DNA of 64,000 bases, from assembly GCF_900177805.1 (NCBI RefSeq), contig NZ_FXAX01000002.1:124001-188000 (forward strand), written 5' to 3'. Source of the DNA: Fibrobacter sp. UWB13. GTDB taxonomy: Bacteria > Fibrobacterota > Fibrobacteria > Fibrobacterales > Fibrobacteraceae. Within the stretch, counting starts at the first letter, position 1. Every line of letters begins with the position of its first letter. The notes below the pieces were generated by a model. That model had not been told where the DNA came from, ran no database searches, and saw only the letters and a list, made by a program, of their open reading frames with translations. Both the position numbers and the translations under genes were made by a program. Shown in pieces: positions 17,575-25,482 of this stretch.

Positions 17575-17886
17575 AGTATATTTTCCTTTTCGGTTGTTAC
17601 TACCCGGACTGCAATTAAGCCACAAAGCGAAGTCAATATTAATTGTACCGCGCCACCGAAGCGACTCTTGCAAGCCGGTGATTGTTTACGCCCAGGCGAT
17701 ATTGTCTGAGCTAGCCCAAAGATAGAAATTATAGTGGTTAGTGGCTAGTACGCAGTAGTTAGAGGACGAGAGAAAATGCTGGAAAAAGGAGGCGTTGGTT
17801 ACTTCGGTCATTAATTTTCAAAAAACTTTTTATATTTTTCTTATTCCATACGATAATTAAAGCACAGACACCAAAAGAGGACACTC
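17575..17886. other. divergent intergenic region between rpsB and the BspA-like gene
   Basis: No gene is seen in these 312 bases. On the minus strand, about 140 bases before rpsB, ATTTCTATCTTTG gives a TATCTTTG element like the one in front of the sigma-like module at 19853-19865, next to a TATAAT. Upstream of that (17732-17766) is a seven-base TAG repeat tract (TAGTGGT, TAGTGGC, TAGTACG) like the one before pyrH. Confidence 0.5.
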
Positions 17887-19752
17887 ATGCAAATTGTGCT
17901 CAACGCTCCATTCGCCGACAAAGAAAACGATTTGACAGATACCCTCTTCACGTTTTTATCGAATTCGCTTCGGGCAAGCGACATCACCATTATTGACAAC
18001 CAAAGCGAACTTGCCGCCGCAACGAACGGCCCAAACACATTCCTTATCAACGGAATAAGTTTCGCAGACGACACTCCCGAAGCCATCGATCAAGACGGCA
18101 ACCGCATCGACATCGCCATCGCATTCAATGACGATGCAAGCCGCCCCAGCGACAAAATCATCGAATTCGTCCAGAAATCATTCGCTGAATCCGGCCATTA
18201 CAACATTAGTATCAATCCGCCATTTATCAGCAGCGTTGTCGGATCGCCAGACTGCCCAACACTCACCATAGCATTCCGCCGCAACCTTTATCTTGACGCG
18301 GGCACGCACCGAATGCGCTCAACAGCGTATAAATGGAACCATTTGCTCAATAACATTTATCAAGGAATTGCGAGCAAAAACAAAACTACCGTCGTCGCAC
18401 AGAACAAAGAGCACCTCATCGAACTCATTAACAAAGCCATTGCAGAACATGGCCCAAATTGCGACCTGAATTTCATTGACGTCTCCAACGTGACCGACAT
18501 GAGTCGGCTCTTCTTTAATTCCAACTTCAACGGAGATATCAGCGGTTGGAATGTGTCCAACGTAACGGACATGTCGCACATGTTCTATTCGAACATTTAT
18601 AAGTACATGCGCTATCACAACACCCCTTTCAACGGGGATCTTAGCCGTTGGGACGTGTCCAAAGTCAAGAATATGGAAAGCATGTTTGAACAGTCCGCAT
18701 TCAACGGGGATATCAGCAAATGGAATGTATCAAGCGTGACCAACATGCACAAGATGTTTACCGACTCCGAATTCAGCGGAGACATCAGTCTGTGGGACGT
18801 TTCTAACGTTATCGACATGTCCGCCATGTTTGCCGGAAACAAAAAATTCTTGGGCGATATCAGCAAATGGAACGTATCGAAAGTCACGAACATGAGCGAT
18901 TTATTCTGGGGAACACCATTCAACGGAGACTTGAGCAAGTGGGATGTTTCTAGCGTCACCGATATGCATGGCATGTTCGAAAGATCCCTGTTCAACGGTG
19001 ACATAAGCGATTGGAATGTATCCAGCGTGATTAAGATGGGCGGCATGTTCAAAGGAAGCGCATTCAACGGCGACATAAGCAAATGGAATGTATCCAGCGT
19101 CACCGACATGCACGAAATGTTCTACAATTCAGAATTCAATGGAGATATCAGCAAGTGGAATGTTTCGAACGTGACCGACATGAGAGGGACATTCAGCGGT
19201 TCCGAATTCAACGGAGATATCAGTCATTGGAACGTCTCCAACGTGACCGACATGAAAGGAACTTTCAGCGGTTCCAACTTCAACGGAGACATAAGCAACT
19301 GGAACATCCGTAACGTAACTTGCATGAACTATCTGTTCAACGCTTCAAAATTCAATGGGGACATAAGCAACTGGAACGTGTCTAACGTCAAAAGCATGCA
19401 CGGCATGTTCTATGAAAGCGAATTTACCGGCGACATCAGCAAATGGAACACCTCGAACGTCACAGAAATGAGCAGCATGTTCAAGCAAAGCCTGTTCAAC
19501 GGAGACATCAGCGGGTGGGACGTTTCTAACGTAACAAACATGAACAACATGTTCTATGGAGCGAAATTCAACGGAGATATCAGTCATTGGAACGTCTCCA
19601 ACGTGACCGACCTCCACGAAATGTTCACCGCTTCAAAATTCAGCGGAGATGTAAGCGGTTGGAAATTCGCCCACAAGCCAAAATCCAAAAACGCATTCAA
19701 GGGAACATCTCTCGAAAGGGCAGGCAAGCTCCCGCCATGGTACAAGAAGTAG
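17887..19752 (+). CDS. BspA-like DUF285 repeat protein with unusual N-terminal domain
   Basis: This 621-residue protein has two parts. Residues 1-165 form a globular domain with a segment (NISINPPF, then [12 protein letters not shown]) that resembles the C-terminal half of N-formylglutamate amidohydrolases; this is inference. From about residue 195 to 600 there are 16 units of 24 residues of the DUF285/BspA type (consensus [16 protein letters not shown] plus six to eight variable residues), ending in a PPWYKK cap. Such repeats fold as an extended solenoid and often bind proteins or surfaces. No signal peptide is visible, which is unusual for this family. Confidence 0.85.
   Translation: MQIVLNAPFADKENDLTDTLFTFLSNSLRASDITIIDNQSELAAATNGPNTFLINGISFADDTPEAIDQDGNRIDIAIAFNDDASRPSDKIIEFVQKSFAESGHYNISINPPFISSVVGSPDCPTLTIAFRRNLYLDAGTHRMRSTAYKWNHLLNNIYQGIASKNKTTVVAQNKEHLIELINKAIAEHGPNCDLNFIDVSNVTDMSRLFFNSNFNGDISGWNVSNVTDMSHMFYSNIYKYMRYHNTPFNGDLSRWDVSKVKNMESMFEQSAFNGDISKWNVSSVTNMHKMFTDSEFSGDISLWDVSNVIDMSAMFAGNKKFLGDISKWNVSKVTNMSDLFWGTPFNGDLSKWDVSSVTDMHGMFERSLFNGDISDWNVSSVIKMGGMFKGSAFNGDISKWNVSSVTDMHEMFYNSEFNGDISKWNVSNVTDMRGTFSGSEFNGDISHWNVSNVTDMKGTFSGSNFNGDISNWNIRNVTCMNYLFNASKFNGDISNWNVSNVKSMHGMFYESEFTGDISKWNTSNVTEMSSMFKQSLFNGDISGWDVSNVTNMNNMFYGAKFNGDISHWNVSNVTDLHEMFTASKFSGDVSGWKFAHKPKSKNAFKGTSLERAGKLPPWYKK
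18475..19680 (+). repeat. 72-bp tandem coding repeats
   Basis: Sixteen in-frame units of about 72 bases encode the DUF285 repeats. Two units (about 19205-19250 and 19563-19608) share an almost identical block beginning TTCAACGGAGATATCAGTCA, a sign of recent unit duplication or gene conversion. Unit 2 carries a 10-residue insertion. Confidence 0.85.
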
Positions 19753-19796
19753 AAAAATCTGGCAAAACATCATGTAAAGCGATTACAAAATCTTTG

Positions 19797-19816
19797 TTGT
19801 AAACTCTAATTTACAA
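19797..19816. promoter_or_regulatory. inverted repeat TTGTAAA-N6-TTTACAA
   Basis: A perfect 7 bp inverted repeat lies downstream of the BspA-like gene and 17 bases before the GTCA palindrome of the sigma-like module. A near-identical site with a 7-base spacer lies at 52781-52801 before the sugar porter gene. This suggests a shared regulator's operator; a weak terminator is the alternative. Confidence 0.45.
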
Positions 19817-19832
19817 ATTAAAACTTCTAACC

Positions 19833-19865
19833 GTCATGTTTTGACAGTCGGATTTTCTATCTTTG
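19833..19865 (+). promoter_or_regulatory. promoter/operator of sigma-like module 1
   Basis: GTCA-TGTTT-TGAC is followed by GTCGGATTTTC and TATCTTTG. The module 2 copy (25239-25270) has the same order: GTCAT.TT.TGACA, CGG.TTTTC, TAT.TTT. The palindrome sits where a -35 element would be and the TAT.TTT as a -10. Confidence 0.6.
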
Positions 19866-19876
19866 TTTTTGAAGAT

Positions 19877-19972
19877 ATGAGAGTATTTGAATTTTTCTCC
19901 GTCGCTTTCTCCGGCACCAAAACCTTGAGTGCCTCGCCCGCTACCGCTCCAACACTCGGATCGGCCACATAA
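19877..19972 (+). CDS. leader small ORF of module 1 (31 aa)
   Basis: The ORF reads MRVFEFFSVAFSGTKTLSAS and ends TLGSAT. The paralogous module carries a 33-residue ORF at the same place that shares M-R-x4-F-S-(V/I)-x-F-S-(G/S). Several differences in the shared part are silent (TCC/TCT, TTC/TTT), hinting that the peptide is translated. The ATG lies only about 12 bases after the putative -10, so the message would be nearly leaderless. Role unknown: leader peptide or signalling peptide are both possible. Confidence 0.4.
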   Translation: MRVFEFFSVAFSGTKTLSASPATAPTLGSAT

Positions 19973-19999
19973 ATAAAAATATATACGCCTTTTTTGCCT

Positions 20000-20015
20000 T
20001 TTGATAATAATCAAA
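20000..20015 (+). promoter_or_regulatory. leader hairpin of module 1
   Basis: TTTGAT, loop AATA, ATCAAA, then GGGTGTTTT and GTCGTCTT. The equivalent at 25410-25429 keeps the stem (TTTGATA/TATCAAA) with a different loop and the following GGGCGTTTT. A conserved stem with a changing loop suggests a functional RNA structure before the regulator gene. Confidence 0.5.
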
Positions 20016-20089
20016 GGGTGTTTTCTGTCGTCTTTTCACCACCATCGCCATCCAAAACAACCCAAGTATCACCCAAAGGAAGCCACCAC

Positions 20090-20796
20090 ATGACAAACAC
20101 CAACAACGCCGCCATCAACAACCTCATCGCCATCGCCCAGACCGCCGCAAACGAGGACATCCGCAACAAGGCCATCAACGAGCTCTGGGACCTCTACGGA
20201 GACCAAATCGCCGGTATCATGGCCGGAAAATCCTTCCAGATGGACTCAGACTTCAGCCTCAAGGGCTACAGCCCCAAGGAACGTCAGGACAGCCTGCTGG
20301 CAATGCCTACTACCTGTTCTACAACGCCGTAGCCACATTCAACCCGTCCCTGGGCGTTCCGTTCATCGCCTACACCACCCAGAAGAGCAGCTGGTTCCTC
20401 GCCACCGAAAAGCGCAACAACACCAAACACAGCAAGCGCGAAGAATTCGTGGACTTCTCCCTGGAATGCGGCCCCAGCACCGAATGCACCCCCGAAGCAT
20501 CCCGCATGATGGAAATTTTCAAGGGGATCGCCCACAACGACAGCATCGAAAACGACTGCTACTGGGAAGATGCAGTCCAGGTCCTCAGCCACGCCATCCA
20601 GAATTCTCCCAAGCTGAGCAAGTACTTCGAAGCCAGCCTGGAAGTCTGTAAGGAAGGCGATGACTACAGCGACGCCAACGTCGCAAGATACATGGGTTGC
20701 ACCCGCGCATGCGTCGGACAGTACCGCAAGGCGCTCCTCCGCATGATGGAAGAAAACGGTCTGTCTGCAGAATTCAACCAGCTCATGGCCGCGTAG
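20090..20796 (+). pseudogene. sigma-70-like regulator, frameshifted (module 1)
   Basis: The ATG at 20090 (AAGGA upstream) opens a frame that is the paralogue of the intact gene at 25483-26193. After SPKERQDSLLA the frame runs into nonsense and stops at 20332, while the matching sequence continues in the -1 frame from about 20302 as GNAYYLFYNAVATFNPSLGV and on to EFNQLMAA at 20796. The region 2-like and region 4-like (NVARYMGCTRACVGQYRKA) parts are both recognisable. No slippery heptamer is present at the switch, so I read this as a one-base deletion (or a sequence error), not programmed frameshifting. Confidence 0.75.
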
Positions 20797-20898
20797 CAGT
20801 CGCGAGGGGATTCGGGCGGGGGAAAAGTTCAACATTCCCCCAAAAAGCAAATACAAAAGAAGAAACCGTTCTATTACAAAACAGTTCTATCAGAAATT

Positions 20899-22059
20899 TC
20901 AAAAAGGCTTCACTATACGGAAACCTAATTTTTGAATCACCTCAGAAATTGTTCTTTCAGAAGATATCGCCCACTCTTCAAGAATACTCTTAATGTTATT
21001 TTCTTCATTAAACAGCAGCTTCTTTATCCTCGCCCTGAAATGCCCATCTATTACATCGTTCATTTTGTTATTTAGAATTGAAAAAAATTCTTCTCGTAGA
21101 ACAGGAAATATTTTTAGAGCCATTTCTAGATAAAGAGAAGTTTCACTCTTTGTCGGAATCAACCCAGCAAGTTCCAAAGTTCTTAAAGGATGTAAATAAG
21201 GTCCCGCTCCCGGTCCAGAACTTATAAAAGGCCACTTAGAACATTGATGAAAACGGACCTCTCGAAATTCCACTTTTTCTAAAAAAGTTTGTTCCGCCAT
21301 AATCATATACATAAAGATTATCGAAAACATGATATTTTCGGTAGCATCGTCTCCTGGACGTCCGTCTTCCCAACGATCGTTAACGCCATCATAAATATAC
21401 AGAATTTCAACGAATCCTTCGTCATCCTTTGCTGATTTGAAATACCGCTTTAATTGCCCGAGAAACTTTTGTCTATAATAAAAAGAAAATATTTTAGAAT
21501 TAAAGACAATTCCTGTGAGGCCTGTTGAAGGTTTATATTGTCGATATAATATACGTAGCGTTTCAAAAAGACTGTGACGAATATATCCTACAATGAAATT
21601 CTTATCAAAAAATTCTTTTTTAAAGCCATCAGATTGATATGAGTTGAAGAACGGCTCAAGCCTTTCTATCACAAATTGCAGAACCATGGGTGCCACATCC
21701 AGAATATCTTCAATTTCTTTTATTTGGTTTATCTCTCGTTTGATACCAGATCTTTCTAGAAATGACTCCAATAACTTAAAGTCTGCATTGAAAATCATCC
21801 AATTGACGCCTAATTCATACATTAACTTTATAGCCGAGTCTCTACTCCATTTTTGTTCTAAACATACCTGTATAGCATAAAAAGAAGCTGTAAGAGAGAC
21901 AAATATTACCCATTCTTTATGATTACGCCTAGACGGGAAGCAGCCTCCCCAAGGGGACAACCTACCATTTTCAAAATACCCCTTCAGATCCTTTGAAAAG
22001 CATTCACTGTAATACGCCTCAATTTCGTTGATAGAGTATTCTGTTGTCATAATCACCAT
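20899..22059 (-). CDS. hypothetical protein (about 386 aa)
   Basis: A helix-rich soluble protein with no signal peptide; aromatic and charged residues dominate and no known motif is seen. A hydrophobic stretch near the middle (IMFSIIFMYMIMAE) might be a buried helix or one membrane pass. The start is uncertain between ATG 22059 and ATG 22050. Codon use is A/T-rich compared with the metabolic genes, suggesting acquired DNA. It is convergent with the frameshifted sigma-like gene and divergent from the 22256 gene. Confidence 0.65.
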   Translation of the reverse strand: MVIMTTEYSINEIEAYYSECFSKDLKGYFENGRLSPWGGCFPSRRNHKEWVIFVSLTASFYAIQVCLEQKWSRDSAIKLMYELGVNWMIFNADFKLLESFLERSGIKREINQIKEIEDILDVAPMVLQFVIERLEPFFNSYQSDGFKKEFFDKNFIVGYIRHSLFETLRILYRQYKPSTGLTGIVFNSKIFSFYYRQKFLGQLKRYFKSAKDDEGFVEILYIYDGVNDRWEDGRPGDDATENIMFSIIFMYMIMAEQTFLEKVEFREVRFHQCSKWPFISSGPGAGPYLHPLRTLELAGLIPTKSETSLYLEMALKIFPVLREEFFSILNNKMNDVIDGHFRARIKKLLFNEENNIKSILEEWAISSERTISEVIQKLGFRIVKPF

Positions 22060-22255
22060 ATCTTTTAAAACATATTATGCATTCTTACAACAATATACAA
22101 AATGAGATTGATCTTTCATAAACAAAAAACAGCCCAAACATCATCTAAAGACCTTTTAAGTTTGTTAATCATAATAAATTTTTAAAAATTCATTTTACAC
22201 TTACGACTTTGCCTACGATAATAATTACAGAAGGCACAAACAAGGAGAACGCCTC

Positions 22256-22696
22256 ATGAAAAAGTACCAGATTGCAAACGCCCGCGTAGATCAGTGCAGC
22301 GGCGGCCCGGACCCAGCAATTTTCGTCGGAGAAGTCGAACTTAAAACAACGAAAGGAAAACCGTTCTTTTTCACCATCACCGAATGCGATGGAATGCCGA
22401 TGATTTTCAAGACAGACTCATCCGTATTCGACTGGTGGATGGATCAAGACACTTATTCCGACGAACTCGACAAATTACAAGAAGCCGGCGCTCTGTACGA
22501 AAGCGACGGTTACTCCGAGCTGTTCGAAAACCACGACGATATCGAATGCTACGAAAGCCTGCGTTACCTCATTTACCTGATCCGCACCAGCTGGGAAGAA
22601 ATGGAAGCGTTCATCGCACAAACGAAGGGCAAGTTCCTCGACGAGATTGAAATCCCGAAGTCAGATGTCGAAAAGGAATGGGAAGAAAGTGCGTAA
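22256..22696 (+). CDS. hypothetical acidic protein (146 aa)
   Basis: A good ribosome binding site (CAAGGAG) precedes the ATG. The product is acidic and soluble with no signal peptide. The N-terminal half looks like a small beta domain (FVGEVELKTTKGKPFFFTIT), the C-terminal half is helical (YLIYLIRTSWEEMEAFIAQT). No family recognised. Single gene next to the IS200-type element. Confidence 0.7.
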   Translation: MKKYQIANARVDQCSGGPDPAIFVGEVELKTTKGKPFFFTITECDGMPMIFKTDSSVFDWWMDQDTYSDELDKLQEAGALYESDGYSELFENHDDIECYESLRYLIYLIRTSWEEMEAFIAQTKGKFLDEIEIPKSDVEKEWEESA

Positions 22697-22732
22697 GGTT
22701 TATTAACAAGGAAATCTTCGACAATACAAAAA

Positions 22733-23432
22733 GGAACCCACCGGCAAAGCCGGTGGTTCTTCATATGCGGGCCCTGCCCTAGGATACTAGCCACGCGTCA
22801 CGTCGCGTCGGTCAATCCGCCACTTGCGAATTGTCCTTACCGGCGGCCCGTAAACGGGCTATAGTTTTCCCAGCATTGTCAACTGTTCTCCGTACTGGTC
22901 TTCCTTCAGCTGATTTTGAATATACGTTGCAATCCTTGCCGTATTTTTACCAGTCGTGTCAACATAGTAGCCGCGACACCAAAATTCCCTGTTACGGTAT
23001 TTGAACTGGAGTGATTTGTACTTTTCGTAGATCATCAGGCTACTTTTCCCTTTCAAGTACCCGACAAAACCCGAAACGCTCACTTTGGGTGGAATCTCGA
23101 CCAACATGTGAACGTGATCCGGGCAAACCTCAGCCTCCAAAATATTGACCTGTTTCCATTCGCAAAGCTTTCTCAGGATTGCTCCGATTTCGACCTTTTT
23201 CTCCCCATAAAAGACCTTCCTTCTAAATTTGGGAGCAAACACAATATGGTATTTGCAGTTCCACGATGTATGAGCCAATGTGTTATTATTTCTATTATTC
23301 ATTTGAAATCCTTTGATTTTATTGTTATGCAGTTGGCAGACCGCATATCAACAGTAATCAAGGGATTTCTTTTTATCCGAGGGCGCAACGCCAGAAGGCT
23401 CTTTTGAACCACCAGCCTAGCTGGTGGTTTTC
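22733..23432 (-). mobile_element. IS200-type insertion sequence
   Basis: A Y1 transposase gene is flanked by imperfect palindromes typical of IS200/IS605 ends: CCACCGGC AAA GCCGGTGG at 22738-22756 and AACCACCAGC CTA GCTGGTGGTT at 23407-23429. No TnpB is present. About 100 bases of structured DNA lie between the left hairpin and the tnpA stop. Exact end points are not certain. Confidence 0.8.
22859..23302 (-). CDS. tnpA: IS200-type transposase (Y1 tyrosine HUH)
   Basis: The 147-residue protein is a full-length TnpA of the IS200/IS605 family, which moves single-stranded DNA by 'peel-and-paste'. The HUH motif is in CPDHVHMLVEIPP, the N-terminus has the usual KYHIVFAPKFRRKVF, and the catalytic tyrosine is probably in TARIATYIQNQ. 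The frame is intact and both end hairpins are present, so the element may be active. Confidence 0.93.
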   Translation of the reverse strand: MNNRNNNTLAHTSWNCKYHIVFAPKFRRKVFYGEKKVEIGAILRKLCEWKQVNILEAEVCPDHVHMLVEIPPKVSVSGFVGYLKGKSSLMIYEKYKSLQFKYRNREFWCRGYYVDTTGKNTARIATYIQNQLKEDQYGEQLTMLGKL

Positions 23433-23441
23433 ATTTATACA

Positions 23442-23466
23442 AAAAGGAACGCACAGCGTTCCTTTT
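23442..23466 (-). terminator. terminator of the 24144-23490 gene pair
   Basis: AAAAGGAACG, loop CACAG, CGTTCCTTTT; on the minus strand it is followed by a T run. It directly abuts the IS200 right end. Confidence 0.8.
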
Positions 23467-23489
23467 GTTGCATTCTTCAATATTTTCCC

Positions 23490-24131
23490 CTAGAACCCCA
23501 GCCCGTCCTCCCCACATCCGTACTGTTCCGCTTCTTTCGCGGCATCGTACAGAGCGAGTTCATCGAGCGTGGCGTAAATACGATTTTCATCCACGTTATC
23601 AAGCAAAAAGTCAGCCTGAATCGAGATGGCATCGCTATCCAGGTTGCAAATGACATCGCAGACTCGCCGCCTCTGCTCAAGAGAAAGACAATTAAAGGCA
23701 ACCCCAATAGACGACGAAGTGTCGCCCTCCAAACGGGTGAAATTCACCCCCATGCTATTGCAGATCGCCGTGCGGAGTTCTTCGCGCATATTTGCCAAAC
23801 GCTTCAAACTTGTTGTCCAGCTCATCTTGGGGAACTGCGAGACATACCGATCCAGACGTTCCCTGATGTAAGGCACACTCCAATCAGCGAGTCCGTCCTT
23901 CCCGACATAAAATGTTTCTACGGGATAGCCCTCCCGCATGTAATCGACGTCCACACTGACGACATCGCGCCTATAAGGGTCCACGAACATCTTGCCCTCG
24001 TTATCGCGGAACGGGAAATCCACTGTTTTCCCGTTAGTCTTGATTTTGACACGGATGTCGTACGCCGGGTGGAGCGCCAACAGCATTTGTTCCACCTCGC
24101 CGCATATCCAGCGTTTTTTACCGAAAAGCAT
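23490..24131 (-). CDS. hypothetical protein (213 aa)
   Basis: An AAAGGAG ribosome binding site precedes the ATG. The protein is soluble, with a beta-rich N-terminal half (YDIRVKIKTNGKTVDFPFRD) and a helical C-terminal half. No motif recognised. It starts 12 bases after the stop of the FISUMP-like membrane protein and so forms a two-gene operon with it, ending at the terminator at 23442-23466. Confidence 0.7.
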   Translation of the reverse strand: MLFGKKRWICGEVEQMLLALHPAYDIRVKIKTNGKTVDFPFRDNEGKMFVDPYRRDVVSVDVDYMREGYPVETFYVGKDGLADWSVPYIRERLDRYVSQFPKMSWTTSLKRLANMREELRTAICNSMGVNFTRLEGDTSSSIGVAFNCLSLEQRRRVCDVICNLDSDAISIQADFLLDNVDENRIYATLDELALYDAAKEAEQYGCGEDGLGF

Positions 24132-24143
24132 AGGTTCTCCTTT

Positions 24144-25043
24144 TTACCGATACAGATACGGCAATTGTCTCATATTGTTGTAATACGTAGTCATATTCGA
24201 TTTCTGGCTATCCATCATGTGGTTCGGATCGTCAATACGGATGCAGCGGATTGGGTAATAATAATCCTGTTTCAAGAGGATACCTCTCATGGTTTCCTTA
24301 ATCCCATCTTGCTGTTCTTTCGTGTAACTGTTCGGCACAATCACAGTCGGGAACCCATCACTCGTCCAGACGACGCTCAGGGAGTCCACTAATTCCATAG
24401 AATCCTTCTCGTTATTGTAAAACCCGGACAGGTTCAGTTCAACCGTATCGACCCACCCATAAGTCTCTTCGTGCAGGTGAGCACGCAAACGTTGCAGGCC
24501 ACTCGGGTCCAAAGAATCAACAACCTTAGTAGGGCTAAATGTCGGCCAATACATCAAATGCCCCTTTGGGGAGAAAAACAGCCCCGCATTCTGCTCCGCC
24601 GAGGCGATTTTCCAGCCCGCAGGACACGCGTTGAGCCGCCCTATAGAAGAATAATAGCGCCCTCGTTCGCAAGTGGAATCCAGGCAGAAACTGCAATGCG
24701 TCTTGTATCGCAAATTTTCCAGCATCAAGTGGAAAGTCACGGTATCACCACCCGCCACAAAGCCCGAATCGTGTTCCGACATGTCGCAGCCAGTATACCC
24801 AGCATACTTCAGCACTATATATTCATTGCTGTCGCGCGGGTCCACAAAGGTCTCGAGCTTCTGAAAATAGTAGCTATCAATATCCTTTTCAGGACAATGC
24901 GCATAATTATGGGGAGTTTTCCACGAAATCTCTAGCCTGCCGGACACCAATGCACCCACGACATACCAGAAAGCCATCACGATTAGCAACAAGCCCAAAG
25001 GCTGGCCGAAAATTTTATAAGAAAAGATTTTAAAGAATTTCAC
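24144..25043 (-). CDS. membrane-anchored FISUMP-like protein
   Basis: I start at GTG 25043, which has a perfect GGAGG seven bases upstream; the longer ATG frame at 25094 lacks one. After a short cytoplasmic segment there is a membrane anchor (GLLLIVMAFWYVVGALV), then a FISUMP-like domain: FVDPRDSNEYIVLKY, VTFHLMLENLRYKT, ACPAGWKIASAEQNAG and the terminal IRCIRI. The core FISUMP motifs are present but diverged, with cysteine pairs (CSFCLDSTC) that could form disulfides outside the cytoplasm. Forms an operon with the 213-aa gene downstream. Confidence 0.75.
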   Translation of the reverse strand: MKFFKIFSYKIFGQPLGLLLIVMAFWYVVGALVSGRLEISWKTPHNYAHCPEKDIDSYYFQKLETFVDPRDSNEYIVLKYAGYTGCDMSEHDSGFVAGGDTVTFHLMLENLRYKTHCSFCLDSTCERGRYYSSIGRLNACPAGWKIASAEQNAGLFFSPKGHLMYWPTFSPTKVVDSLDPSGLQRLRAHLHEETYGWVDTVELNLSGFYNNEKDSMELVDSLSVVWTSDGFPTVIVPNSYTKEQQDGIKETMRGILLKQDYYYPIRCIRIDDPNHMMDSQKSNMTTYYNNMRQLPYLYR

Positions 25044-25238
25044 TCTAACCTCCAAAGAAGCGTACACAATGATATCGAATAATCTCAGCCACATGTAAAT
25101 ACGGCACGCAAAAAAAATTTCAACTTTTCCCAGTTTACTTTTTCACATCAGCAATCGATATATAACACGGATATGATTTGGACGTCTACACTCTTCAATC
25201 TCAAAAGTTTAGAAAACTTTACAAAAGAAATTTTCGGC

Positions 25239-25270
25239 TGTCATATTATGACATACCGGTTTTCTATATT
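25239..25270 (+). promoter_or_regulatory. promoter/operator of sigma-like module 2
   Basis: The perfect palindrome TGTCATATTATGACA (25239-25253) is followed by TACCGGTTTTC and TATATTTAG. It matches the arrangement in front of module 1 (19833-19865). Confidence 0.65.
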
Positions 25271-25277
25271 TAGGAGC

Positions 25278-25379
25278 ATGAGATTGAATAAGATTTTCTC
25301 TATTCGTTTTTCCAGCGCATTGAACAGCGCAACACCGGTTTTCGTCTATATAGGTCCAGCAAACGGCTTGACCAAATAA
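25278..25379 (+). CDS. leader small ORF of module 2 (33 aa)
   Basis: The ORF reads MRLNKIFSIRFSSALNSATP and ends ANGLTK. It shares its position and the M-R-x4-F-S-(I/V)-x-F-S pattern with the module 1 ORF (19877-19972). The ATG lies directly after TAGGAGC, too close for normal Shine-Dalgarno use, and about 8 bases after the putative -10, so it would be leaderless. Translation is unproven. Confidence 0.4.
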   Translation: MRLNKIFSIRFSSALNSATPVFVYIGPANGLTK

Positions 25380-25409
25380 ACAACATTTCAGCAATTCACG
25401 CCATAGTCT

Positions 25410-25429
25410 TTTGATAAAAAACTATCAAA
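25410..25429 (+). promoter_or_regulatory. leader hairpin of module 2
   Basis: TTTGATA, loop AAAAAC, TATCAAA, then GGGCGTTTT and GCCGTCTT. The structural equivalent in module 1 is at 20000-20015. Confidence 0.5.
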
Positions 25430-25482
25430 GGGCGTTTTGCCGTCTTGTCTCAAAATTTTCAACTTCCCAAAGGAGCTTGCTT

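Noticed and set aside
18319-19617. Minus-strand frames opposite the DUF285 repeats
   Set aside because: Periodic shadows of the tandem coding repeat.
20290-20310. Programmed -1 frameshift in the sigma-like gene
   Set aside because: No X-XXY-YYZ slippery heptamer or downstream pseudoknot is visible, and the intact paralogue has no shift.
23490-25043. These two genes as IS200 cargo
   Set aside because: They lie outside the right-end hairpin of the element and have their own terminator and ribosome binding sites.
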